Part shown: positions 37,701-44,388 of the stretch, one piece after another
Numbering within the stretch: the stretch's first letter is position 1
Layout of the letters: each line of letters opens with the position of its first letter
DNA from: Pseudoalteromonas sp. A601
GTDB lineage: Bacteria; Pseudomonadota; Gammaproteobacteria; Enterobacterales; Alteromonadaceae
DNA: 64,000 nucleotides
NCBI RefSeq assembly: GCF_002165575.1
Contig: NZ_MXQF01000013.1
Location: forward strand, 90,907 to 154,906
Direction: 5' to 3'
Notes under the pieces: generated by a model
Told to the model about the DNA's origin: nothing
Databases searched by the model: none
What the model saw: only the letters and a program-made list of their open reading frames with translations
Made by a program: the position numbers and the translations under genes

Positions 37701-38007
37701 AAGCACATTGTGGAAACCACCATTCGCTTTAGACATCAGTAATGAGCTCAAGGCTGGTAACAACGAACTCGAAGTAAAAGTAACCAATACATGGGTTAAC
37801 CGATTAATTGGTGATGAGGCATTACCTGACACCAGTGGCTATAAAATGACAGGTAAAACTGTGCCTTGGCTCAATGCAAATGAGCCACCGCCAAAGAGTG
37901 AGCGTGTGACTTTCACAGGTTATAACTTTTTTGCAAAAGAGAAAAATAAAAAGCTGCAGAGCTCAGGGTTAATAGGTCCTGTTCGCATCATAGAACCTGA
38001 ACAATAA
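34720..38007 (+). CDS. GH106 alpha-L-rhamnosidase, exported
   Basis: A 1095-residue enzyme. A plain signal peptide ends near NALAEQ, with no lipobox, unlike its neighbours. The catalytic barrel begins at LPKTWMHAMNGNLSKPGFTEDFKAMKEAGIGG and continues with IEFGIHNADGWTSSGGPWVTPE, both hallmarks of GH106. A C-terminal beta-sandwich (IYLDLGEVQQIAEVTLNGKKLSTLWKPPF) resembles the GH2 sugar-binding domain that GH106 proteins carry. It should remove rhamnose from ulvan oligomers. It is last in the plus-strand enzyme block. Confidence 0.9.
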   Translation: MKFKTHHLQPLAIVVFSFNALAEQLSSDSFKDPQKNYLPKTWMHAMNGNLSKPGFTEDFKAMKEAGIGGAIFFHVHRRNKLYSSDGPIRFGTEEFYDHLVHAAAEADKNDIEFGIHNADGWTSSGGPWVTPEMSMKRITWSEQAVQINQDGAKILPPQPGFYEQFYRDVAVIALPANKYNQSNAFANAKITVSDPTLNPALLTDNDWDSTLTFNKNQEDNYWVQVEVDKPTSLRSLHIETPDRHGDAALQISADGINFTTVVEKLRRPRPGARLWAFSPQLVSDKTDGYKAKYFRLVFDKPITLKRFDLWSVPRIDDWFSMNSMERGRVSLSPNINPEAITKAKDVVVLNRGELPKHGIKLPKGDWRILRFGYTSTGAYNVPATIEGEGLEVDKFDAKALQFHFDAFVGKLMRKVQAKGIKSLKTTEIDSYEVGGQNWTAGIENTFQEKFGYDLIKWLPLLTGRVIESPEHTGAILQELRQHQSDLMVENYFGEFTRLSHQYGLESYIEPYGWGPFDELASGGKADRLMGEFWVKSFPGTDKVYHGRTSAAISSGHIYGKKIISAESFTSTTVNWKGHPYFYKHHGDRMWARGINETMFHRFAHQPNNHIKPGMTMDSIGSHIDRTQTWWNNGGTHWFKYLARGSYLLQQGVPDADFLVHLGDVAPIRGNSGVEIPAGFGHDFTNTDVLLNRISVKDGWLVLPEGTRYKALYLTQTDYLHLNTLKRIQTLVADGATVIGNKPKQVIGFSEWPKKAEFKQIADELWPNTANTINPYKKGMVSNATLEESIKQLKLQPDLLINDEPVKVFAKRRIDGNDLYFFHSEKPEFQQISVDIRNGDGTPEIWNNTDGTIEQIKSFRRNGNRIIIDLALEPYASRFILIRRDNKTPQYTGAYSQLVKDVYLNAEKGAKIKELAGPWNIKFDQRLAGPGLVTFDKLQDWSTRSEEGIKHYSGTAHYSKTFSITKQQINSDKAIYLDLGEVQQIAEVTLNGKKLSTLWKPPFALDISNELKAGNNELEVKVTNTWVNRLIGDEALPDTSGYKMTGKTVPWLNANEPPPKSERVTFTGYNFFAKEKNKKLQSSGLIGPVRIIEPEQ

Positions 38008-38034
38008 CCGCTAACAGTAATACAGTGAATGTAT

Positions 38035-38080
38035 AAGTGACGCTATAAAAGTCTTAATTTTATAGCATCACTTATTTTTT
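38035..38080 (+). terminator. Terminator after GH106
   Basis: Nearly perfect 16-bp stem AAGTGACGCTATAAAA / TTTTATAGCATCACTT (38035-38050, 38058-38073) followed by ATTTTTTG. Confidence 0.85.
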
Positions 38081-38154
38081 GTTGCTCACATATCTGCTCA
38101 TACAACTTAGATAAATTAGGACTCACCTGACTGGCAACTATGAGCGAAGCAGAC

Positions 38155-38192
38155 GGTCGGGTAAACTCGTTTTTGGACAAAAGTGAGTTAGA
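38155..38192. repeat. Left copy of a degenerate palindromic repeat flanking the cassette island
   Basis: TAAACTCGTTTTTGGACAAA and following bases form an imperfect hairpin. A related copy in the same orientation lies at 46196-46235; about 25 of 30 core bases match. The surrounding 38074-38392 holds no convincing gene. Confidence 0.5.
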
Positions 38193-38392
38193 GCCTAAGG
38201 TCAGCTTTGTGCCAAAAGAAGACATAGGGAATGCTGTGCTTTGCAGGAAACTTTTTGAAGCTGTGTGATTCATAGGTCTCATTTTACACAGTACCTATAT
38301 AAGGAATCATTACGTATGGGCTAAGACAGAGCACACGTGTTACTGGACTTTCCAACGAACTAGAGCGATAGAGTAAAGTGGTTGTTATTTTT

Positions 38393-38836
38393 TTAATGAG
38401 GATAAACTTTGAAGTTATGATCAAACCAAAGCACGTAAAAAATATTTTGCCTTCTAATACCTACAACAGGGTGTTTAGCTTTATATCGGAAGGCAAGAAA
38501 GTATTCTGTATCTTCAGGAATCTCTTTCGGGATAGCCACTTTAATTGAATTTCTAGCAATCTTTTCGCATCCTAAGCCATGTCGATTTTCTTCTTGAATC
38601 TCTCTCCAAGAGAGGTGTTTACGACGAAAAATAGCTTCAGCAAAAAAAGCTTTATGGTTTTTATCTAGTTTACTAAAACAATGCTTTCCATTTACAACGC
38701 GCTCCAAAGAAAAAACTATTTTGCTGCTATCATAGTCTTGAGTATTCTCGTTTACCTGGAATCGAGACTTATTACCTTGAGTATTTTTAGATGCTTTATC
38801 CGCATCTTTAATCTTTCCTTTGATTTTTCCAGCCAT
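38393..38836 (-). CDS. Unrecognised protein paired with Panacea antitoxin; candidate toxin
   Basis: A 147-residue protein. The first 35 residues are Lys/Asn-rich and probably disordered. The rest is a compact alpha/beta domain ending in GIRRQNIFYVLWFDHNFKVYPH. No catalytic motif is certain. It starts 7 nt after the Panacea (DUF4065/SocA) gene, the usual antitoxin-toxin layout in which the partner toxins are highly diverse. I infer a toxin by position alone. Confidence 0.55.
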   Translation of the reverse strand: MAGKIKGKIKDADKASKNTQGNKSRFQVNENTQDYDSSKIVFSLERVVNGKHCFSKLDKNHKAFFAEAIFRRKHLSWREIQEENRHGLGCEKIARNSIKVAIPKEIPEDTEYFLAFRYKAKHPVVGIRRQNIFYVLWFDHNFKVYPH

Positions 38837-38843
38837 GCGTTTA

Positions 38844-39278
38844 TTAATTTAGCCTAGTTTTAAAATATTCAACAATTTCATTAAAAGGTATTGTACCCGC
38901 TGTTGATTCATGATTTAGCCAAGGCGCCTCTTCATGAGTCATATTTCTTAGCTTCCAGGCACTATATTTACCAAAGACTTCAGCAACTTCATATATGACT
39001 TCTAGCTGTTCTTTTTCAAACTTCTCTTCTAAATCAGGGTTAACGTCCAGTTCTACTGGGTTTCGACCAAACTTTTTAAGCTCATGATATAAAGTTGGTA
39101 CAACCGGCCCGTGCTCCCAAGCTTTTATCTCATCATCAAATAATTTCTTACCTGTCAATGCACCGCAGAAACCGAGGCAATACCATACTAACTTTTGCAG
39201 TTTTAGATTAGACAAATCACTGTCTTCTTGATTTTGGTAATTAACCAAAACCTTAGCAACATCTAGTGCTGTGACCAT
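38844..39278 (-). CDS. Panacea-domain (DUF4065, SocA-like) antitoxin
   Basis: A 144-residue protein with the characteristic opening ALDVAKVLVNYQNQ, SNLKLQKLVWYCLGFCGALTG, and EIKAWEHGPVVPTLYHELKKFG. These are landmarks of the Panacea antitoxin domain, known to neutralise unrelated toxins (including SocB) by direct binding or as proteolytic adaptors. It is the first gene of a two-gene unit. A LexA-box-like sequence lies 38 bp upstream. Confidence 0.88.
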   Translation of the reverse strand: MVTALDVAKVLVNYQNQEDSDLSNLKLQKLVWYCLGFCGALTGKKLFDDEIKAWEHGPVVPTLYHELKKFGRNPVELDVNPDLEEKFEKEQLEVIYEVAEVFGKYSAWKLRNMTHEEAPWLNHESTAGTIPFNEIVEYFKTRLN

Positions 39279-39315
39279 ATCCTACTCCTTACTCAAAATT
39301 TTGCGGATGTTAACA

Positions 39316-39331
39316 CTGAATGTATAAACAG
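39316..39331. promoter_or_regulatory. LexA-box-like sequence upstream of the Panacea gene
   Basis: CTGAATGTATAAACAG matches the CTGT-N8-ACAG SOS consensus at all fixed positions but one (A for T at position 4). It would place the toxin-antitoxin pair under DNA-damage control. One mismatch makes this tentative. Confidence 0.35.
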
Positions 39332-39390
39332 TATAGTGCGCAGCGCAAATAAAACACAGTATTTAAATAGTGCGTTAATCGAACATATTT

Positions 39391-39479
39391 CTAATAACGT
39401 AACATTCAATTTGCTACTATACCTTGCTAATATCAGTTTCCAACCGCTTATGAAGTCCGATTGACGCGTCTTGTTAGAA
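39391..39479 (-). repeat. attC: Integron attC-like element 1
   Basis: Read on the minus strand it begins just after the stop of the 88-residue gene with CTAACAAG, has inner TCAAT, and ends ATTGA...GTTATTAG. So both the outer (CTAACAA/TTATTAG) and inner (TCAAT/ATTGA) box pairs of a cassette recombination site are recognisable. About 89 bp. Confidence 0.55.
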
Positions 39480-39484
39480 GTCCT

Positions 39485-39751
39485 TTACCATGATACTTCG
39501 AAAAGCCAAGAATCTTCTTTTTCAGAGTGCATAGTTATTTTGTAACCTTTACTTTTTACTTCAGATAAAACTTCTTCTAGCTCTTCTTTTGTAACGGCAC
39601 TTTTTAATAACGATTTTGCAAAAGAGAACTTTCCACGTTCTGAGTGAACTTTTACAGATTCGCAAATTTGGTTGAATACTTGAGATGACGAAAGATCAAA
39701 TTTTTCAGCTGTTTTTCTTGATTCACTTGCTGATTCTAATACTTTACTCAT
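39485..39751 (-). CDS. Small cassette-type protein of unknown function, 88 residues
   Basis: Begins MSKVLESASESRKTAEKF. Mostly helical by composition, with an acidic/lysine-rich middle (TKEELEEVLSEVKSKGYK) and a strand-like end (SWLFEVSW). The start at 39751 follows GGAG by 8 nt; a longer frame from 39814 runs into the flanking repeat and is unlikely. It is bounded on both sides by attC-like elements, as an integron cassette would be. No family recognised. Confidence 0.6.
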   Translation of the reverse strand: MSKVLESASESRKTAEKFDLSSSQVFNQICESVKVHSERGKFSFAKSLLKSAVTKEELEEVLSEVKSKGYKITMHSEKEDSWLFEVSW

Positions 39752-39784
39752 TTGTAGCTCCATAAAATTCCAACACATTAATAG

Positions 39785-39960
39785 TGCGCACATTTCTGCC
39801 AACACCACGCTCATTTATTTATCTTATATAGTTTTAACAAATAACCTAAAGTATTACTACTACTAAGTTTTCTAAAGCTTTAAGTAAAGTTAAATGGCAC
39901 AATATGAGCAATCAATTAACTATTATATTTGGCCAATCTCAATGACCGCTGATCGCTCAT
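39785..39960 (-). repeat. attC-like repeat 2 (degenerate, internally deleted copy)
   Basis: About 176 bp closely related to 42578-42808, with the same ends (ATTTCTGCC... and ...GCTGATCGCTCA) and the same core TATATAGTTTTAACAAAT. It lacks a 47-bp central piece present in the other copy, and its outer boxes are degenerate, so it is probably inactive. Confidence 0.6.
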
Positions 39961-40019
39961 ACCCGAATTCTTTTGTAGCGAGCTAAGCTTAAAACTCCAT
40001 AAACACCGGAGTACAACTA

Positions 40020-40643
40020 ATGCACCAGTTAACTATATATCAGCCTAAAGAGCCTTGGAATAAAAATAAGCTTGTAGGACAAAAGTTACCTCTAAAATTA
40101 CAGCAAATATGGGCTATCCGAATACGACTGGAACTTTTTCATAAAATAAGAGATCTAGCACTATTTAACCTAGCCATAGATAGCAAACTAAGAGGGTGTG
40201 ATTTAGTTTCACTAAAAGTTAATGACATTGCACATGGTAAAACAATCCAATCACGGGCAATAGTCGTTCAAAAAAAGACTGGTATGCCTGTTCAATTTGA
40301 AATTACTGGAAATACAAGGAAATCAATTGTGGCGCTCATAGAGCAATTTACTCTCAATTCTTATGATTACTTGTTTAAGTCACGAATTCATTCCTCTGAA
40401 CACCTTTCAACCCGTCAATATGGACGTATAGTTGACTCTTGGGTCACCTCAATTGGGTTAGATAAGACTCAATATGGCACTCATTCAATGAGACGTACCA
40501 AACCATCACTAATTTACAAAAAAACTAAAAATTTAAGAGCCTGTCAGCTTCTACTTGGCCATAGAAAACTAGAGAGCACTGTCAGGTACTTGGGAATAGA
40601 AGTTGATGATGCGTTAGAAGTATCAGAACAGATCGATGCTTAA
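40020..40643 (+). CDS. Minimal tyrosine recombinase (about 200 residues)
   Basis: A 207-residue integrase consisting of little more than the catalytic domain. First Arg is in SKLRGCDLVSL. The HSMRRT box replaces HxLR, and LLGHRKLESTVRYLGIEVDDALE carries the second His and the Tyr nucleophile. This compact form is a recognised and widespread proteobacterial family, so it is probably complete rather than truncated. It has its own ribosome-binding site (CGGAG 8 nt before ATG). It points opposite to all other island genes. Substrate sites unknown. Confidence 0.85.
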   Translation: MHQLTIYQPKEPWNKNKLVGQKLPLKLQQIWAIRIRLELFHKIRDLALFNLAIDSKLRGCDLVSLKVNDIAHGKTIQSRAIVVQKKTGMPVQFEITGNTRKSIVALIEQFTLNSYDYLFKSRIHSSEHLSTRQYGRIVDSWVTSIGLDKTQYGTHSMRRTKPSLIYKKTKNLRACQLLLGHRKLESTVRYLGIEVDDALEVSEQIDA

Positions 40644-40654
40644 ATTTGAACCTA

Positions 40655-40680
40655 AGCCAGACTCGAAGTTAGAGTCTGGC
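40655..40680 (+). terminator. Terminator after the minimal recombinase
   Basis: GCCAGACTC / GAGTCTGGC 9-bp stem with a 7-nt loop, about 12 bp after the stop. No T-run follows, so it may instead be part of a recombination or repeat structure. Confidence 0.55.
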
Positions 40681-40835
40681 ACGTGCGAATTGCAGACGGT
40701 CAGGAGAATAATGTCTGGAGTCAAGATTTGACCCCTTTGCTTTGAATGCTTTGAATATCTAGCTCTCCCTTAATTTTATATAAGTAGTAAAGCAGAACTG
40801 ACTCAACTGTTACTAATACAATTGTAAGGCCATAT

Positions 40836-42515
40836 TTAATTAACATTTTTCGCTGTTTTATATAAGATTGGTAATTCAAAATTGCGCTTTTTAATGTCTC
40901 TTTCATACTTAACAGGCTTACAAAAGCCAATAACTTGTAAGTATATTAAAAATACTAAAGCTTGGTCATCACCATCTGTAAATTGGATGTTTCTTTTTAT
41001 CCATTTATAGTCAAATGTTTGCTTGCCACCTTTCTTCTCGAGAAGTTCCATGATATGGCTCGTCCAATTATCATCAACTTTACTAACATGGCGAATAAAC
41101 TTTTCTTTGGATTGAGTATATGCTTTGTAGACTAAATGTGAATCAAAGATATTATAAACCCAATCTTCTCCTTCAAGCACAGGTGTTACATGGATGTGTG
41201 GACTGTTGTAATAAAACTCATTGGCTTCCTCTAAAAGCTCCTTTAAAAAGACAAGCATGTAGCGAGGAGTACATGAACTGTTGCCATCCAAAAAGTGCGT
41301 ATCAAAAAAATCATAGTTCAATATTGGCTCTTCATTACCTTCGGAACATTCATGAAGCAAGTCTGAAGAGAATAGTTTGTTAATTATTAATAGGTCTAAC
41401 TTTTCAAAAAGTGTTCTCTTACTTTTTTTTCTACCAAAGAGCTTATTATAGTAATGAGAGCACTTGTATTTAACTCCAGATTTATTCTCTTTAAGCAGTA
41501 CTTTTTCATACCAACGCAATTGGTAATCTGACATATCACTAGATTCAAAAATATTTGTCATTTGCCAGATACCTGCATCTTGTAATGCAAGGTACATTCT
41601 TCGTGCAACAAATGCCCTAATTTCTTCTCTATTCCAAACAAGCCTTAAAGTATTATCTTCTGCTTTATCAGGACCAAGAGCTGAGAAGTCCAAACGATCA
41701 TATAAGTCAGATCTTAGAAATACTTTAAAACCTATTCTATCTTCAGTGTAAAGGTCGTCTTCAAGCTCTAGTAATGATTCAATATATGACCTTTGAGTTT
41801 CATACTCTTCACCAGCAACAAACTTATCTAATTTATCAATAATGACTGTAGCTTGACGAATCCCTCTTTCTTCGATTGATTTAGATATATTTTCTATGAC
41901 TTTATCTAAATTAAGCTCAATCTGTTTGATAGATTTTTCAGCACCTTTTGATAACTCAACATCAACTGGTATATCTGAAAGTTTAGCTTTTATTTTGAAA
42001 GATACTTTTCCAAATAGCTCTTTTAGTCGACTTAATATTGATAAATGACCACCTCTTCCACCTGTTCGGCTTAAAAACTCGCTAAGGTAGGTCTCATAAT
42101 CATTGTCAGGAAAATTATTAAGAGATGATATTTCTTCTGATATTCGTCTACAAATCTGAAATTTCCATAATAACTGGAAGGTTAGCTTCTGAGATAGGAT
42201 TGGGAAATATTTTTTTGAATCTTCTTTCAGTTGTTCAAACTGTATTTGTTCATCGATCGTTACAATTAGGTCATTCTTATAAACATCTAGAATTTCACTC
42301 TTGTTTCTCATCAAATTGAAAATAGCACTTTTCCCTGTACCAAAAGCTCCAATAATTATGGAGTGATTATCATTTTTAAATGATTTTATTGATCTTGTTG
42401 CTATAAAACTTCGTTCGACTAAAGGGTCTCTATGACCATCCATGTTCCCTAAATCTAAAGTAGCCAATAATTCCGTTGGAAAAGGATCTTTTAAGTTGCA
42501 CCGAACTTTACTCAT
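40836..42515 (-). CDS. P-loop ATPase of the defence-associated Sll1717-like type
   Basis: A 559-residue protein. DPLVERSFIATRSIKSFKNDNHSIIIGAFGTGKSAIF gives a P-loop near residue 60 preceded by the family's DP-x-E element. Walker B-like ATVIIDKLDKF follows near residue 230. The rest is helical, with no nuclease motif I recognise. Similar KAP/STAND-like ATPases (the P-loop ATPase, Sll1717 family) occur in mobile and defence loci; mechanism mostly unknown. It fills a long cassette-like segment between repeats 2 and 3. Confidence 0.75.
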   Translation of the reverse strand: MSKVRCNLKDPFPTELLATLDLGNMDGHRDPLVERSFIATRSIKSFKNDNHSIIIGAFGTGKSAIFNLMRNKSEILDVYKNDLIVTIDEQIQFEQLKEDSKKYFPILSQKLTFQLLWKFQICRRISEEISSLNNFPDNDYETYLSEFLSRTGGRGGHLSILSRLKELFGKVSFKIKAKLSDIPVDVELSKGAEKSIKQIELNLDKVIENISKSIEERGIRQATVIIDKLDKFVAGEEYETQRSYIESLLELEDDLYTEDRIGFKVFLRSDLYDRLDFSALGPDKAEDNTLRLVWNREEIRAFVARRMYLALQDAGIWQMTNIFESSDMSDYQLRWYEKVLLKENKSGVKYKCSHYYNKLFGRKKSKRTLFEKLDLLIINKLFSSDLLHECSEGNEEPILNYDFFDTHFLDGNSSCTPRYMLVFLKELLEEANEFYYNSPHIHVTPVLEGEDWVYNIFDSHLVYKAYTQSKEKFIRHVSKVDDNWTSHIMELLEKKGGKQTFDYKWIKRNIQFTDGDDQALVFLIYLQVIGFCKPVKYERDIKKRNFELPILYKTAKNVN

Positions 42516-42577
42516 ACTTATTTCCCTATAATTGAACTTAATTCTGGAAAGATAATACCTAATTAGGTTTACAGTAC

Positions 42578-42808
42578 GCTAATCGCGCATATTTCTGCCG
42601 ATATAACGCTCATTTACCTACTTTATATAGTTTTAACAAATTACCTAAGATATTACTATCACATAATTTTTATTATCTTAAAGCAAAGTTAAATGGAACA
42701 ATATGCGCGCGTTGCTCGTTTACTTGAATATATGTGCAAACGACACAGTTTGACCAATCAATTAACTTGTTATATTTAGCCAACCTCAACGTCTGCTGAT
42801 CGCTCAAA
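42578..42808 (-). repeat. attC: attC-like repeat 3 (full-length copy)
   Basis: Contains perfectly complementary outer boxes ATATAAC (42601-42607) and GTTATAT (42769-42775) about 175 bp apart, as in long cassette recombination sites, and an inner small hairpin CAAAC...GTTTG. Its flanks are shared with repeat 2. It lies between the ATPase gene and the first HEPN gene. Region 42516-42895 otherwise holds no gene. Confidence 0.55.
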
Positions 42809-42895
42809 GGCGACCTTAGAGTATTTACGTTAACTCATAAAGGGGCAGAATAATGCTAGCGACGGTGTAATGTGGGACAGAGATAGCGCTAAATA

Positions 42896-43453
42896 TTAGC
42901 TATTGACGACATAGTCTCTTGTTAGTTGAGCACTCAACTTGCCCACCAAATCCTTTATTTGAGATTTTGTATGATCATTTAGAGCTAAACGCTCACTTTC
43001 ATTGACTAAGAAACCTACTAGATCAACAGAAATACGGATTAAATCTACTAATTCATGGAGCGTAAAGACATAGCCAGATGGATGTTGATGAATGAATGTA
43101 TTCCTAACAGTCTGCAAACGGCTAATGTTCACTCTTTCAAACCGCTGACTATCAATTACTTGGCTACCCATGTAAGGCAGAAAGTACTCTATCCGCAATT
43201 TTTCGTAAAGCCATTCGATATTATCTAAATCACCATACTCAGAGTGAAAACTATCTTTTTTCCGAACTAGGCGTGAGTCCGATGTAATGAGAGCTAAACA
43301 CATTGCTGCTTGAACAGCGTTGTGACCGTATATCACTGCCCATTTGAAGTATGAATTTTGCCCACTTTCAATTTGAGATAAAGCATCAAGTAAGCACTGC
43401 AATGACATGACTGTATCTGTTTCAAGATCAAATGATACTAACTTCTCTTTCAT
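42896..43453 (-). CDS. HEPN-motif protein A
   Basis: A 185-residue, mainly helical protein. It carries RLQTVRNTFIHQHPSG near residue 115: an RN-x3-H (Rx4-6H) motif as found at the active site of HEPN ribonucleases. Aromatic/helical segments on both sides (FKWAVIYGHNAVQAAMCLAL, ELVDLIRISVDLVGFLV) fit the four-helix HEPN fold. It follows an attC-like element and is the first of three tandem HEPN-motif genes. Could be a toxin, a defence RNase or an inert nucleotide-binding relative. Confidence 0.6.
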   Translation of the reverse strand: MKEKLVSFDLETDTVMSLQCLLDALSQIESGQNSYFKWAVIYGHNAVQAAMCLALITSDSRLVRKKDSFHSEYGDLDNIEWLYEKLRIEYFLPYMGSQVIDSQRFERVNISRLQTVRNTFIHQHPSGYVFTLHELVDLIRISVDLVGFLVNESERLALNDHTKSQIKDLVGKLSAQLTRDYVVNS

Positions 43454-43479
43454 GTACTTACCTATTGTTTATAAAAGCT

Positions 43480-43556
43480 ACTTGTCCTGCTAAGGTAATG
43501 AGCAACGCATTATAAAAATGCATCGAGTTGGAATCCCTCTGAACAATTGTTAGGAA
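43480..43556 (-). repeat. attC: Integron attC-like element 4 (Vibrio type)
   Basis: On the minus strand it begins CTAACAATTGTTCAGAGGGA, then a short CAACTCGATGCATTTTTATAATGC hairpin, and ends GCGTTGCTCATTACCTTAGC. Both halves closely resemble Vibrio attC sites as I know them (CTAACAA..TTCAAGAGGGA and GCGTTG.TCA.CCCCTTA). The stop codon of the upstream gene (TAA, 43550-43552) lies inside the first box, as is common in integron cassettes. The centre is shortened and the last box is degenerate. Confidence 0.7.
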
Positions 43557-44182
43557 TCTTCCGTTGTATTACGCCAGAGAACATTAACGACACTAGCCAT
43601 AGCTTTAATAACTTCAAAGACATACACTTGTGTAACTTCAAGATGAATTCTAGCAAATTGATGCGAATTTAAATTGAGGTTTTTGGCAACAATTCTAAGT
43701 TGTTTACTATGTAGATTTTCATCTAAATGCCCAGCATTGTGAGCGATGATATTCCTAATATCTCTCGCCTCGATAACTTTGCTCCAAAAGGCCGTGCCTG
43801 TAGGAACTTCAATTTCAGCAATTTTACGCAAGTAGTTTTTTGCTCGCTCAATACCTGAGCCACGAAAGTCTTTTAAAGTACAACTTAATCCCTTTTCAAA
43901 ATGAAAGCTGTGGCACAACTGGTTTAGATAGTCTTCAAAAAGCGATACCAACATGAGCAAAAAAGATTGTTTCTGGTATTGAGGAAAAACTTCTTGGAAA
44001 TGTGCGCTTAAATCATTGCGATACTTGTACCTATCCCAGCAAATGAACTCGTTCGTTTCTATATCAGATTCATTGTACTTGATTAATTCTTCAGACCAAT
44101 GGCGTTCTGATAGTTCGACAAAGATCCGAAACTTCTCTAAGTCAGACAGAAAGTACAAAGACACTTGATCAGGTTTCTTCAT
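43550..44182 (-). CDS. HEPN-motif protein B
   Basis: A 210-residue protein. IEARDIRNIIAHNAGHLDE near residue 140 is a clear RN-x3-H HEPN signature followed by helices (LHLEVTQVYVFEVIKAMASVVNVLW). The N-terminal half is helical, with QSFLLMLVSLFEDYLNQLCHSF resembling the first HEPN helices of the RiboL-PSP/MAE_28990-like groups. Its stop lies in an attC-like box. Probably a nucleic-acid-acting defence or toxin protein; no partner antitoxin is obvious. Confidence 0.65.
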   Translation of the reverse strand: MKKPDQVSLYFLSDLEKFRIFVELSERHWSEELIKYNESDIETNEFICWDRYKYRNDLSAHFQEVFPQYQKQSFLLMLVSLFEDYLNQLCHSFHFEKGLSCTLKDFRGSGIERAKNYLRKIAEIEVPTGTAFWSKVIEARDIRNIIAHNAGHLDENLHSKQLRIVAKNLNLNSHQFARIHLEVTQVYVFEVIKAMASVVNVLWRNTTEDS

Positions 44183-44388
44183 CTTACCTCATGATTTATT
44201 GGAGCTTTTTTAATGGCACACAGACGCACTTCATATATAGATAATGCGGTATTCACCTTGAAGATTCAACATCGACGACGCCGTCACGATAATTACAGGA
44301 ACTACATCATGTAAGAGGTTAAACAGGATAAGCCTTAGAGCGAGATTACAGGGCAAGTCTGGTGTGACCGACCCAGCGATCTAGGATT

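Noticed and set aside
38043..38282. 79-residue minus-strand open frame after GH106
   Set aside because: It runs across the terminator hairpin and the palindromic repeat; more likely non-coding DNA.
44183..44388. attC element between HEPN genes B and C
   Set aside because: No CTAACAA or GTTRRRY pair with complementary inner boxes could be found, so these two genes are not clearly separate cassettes.
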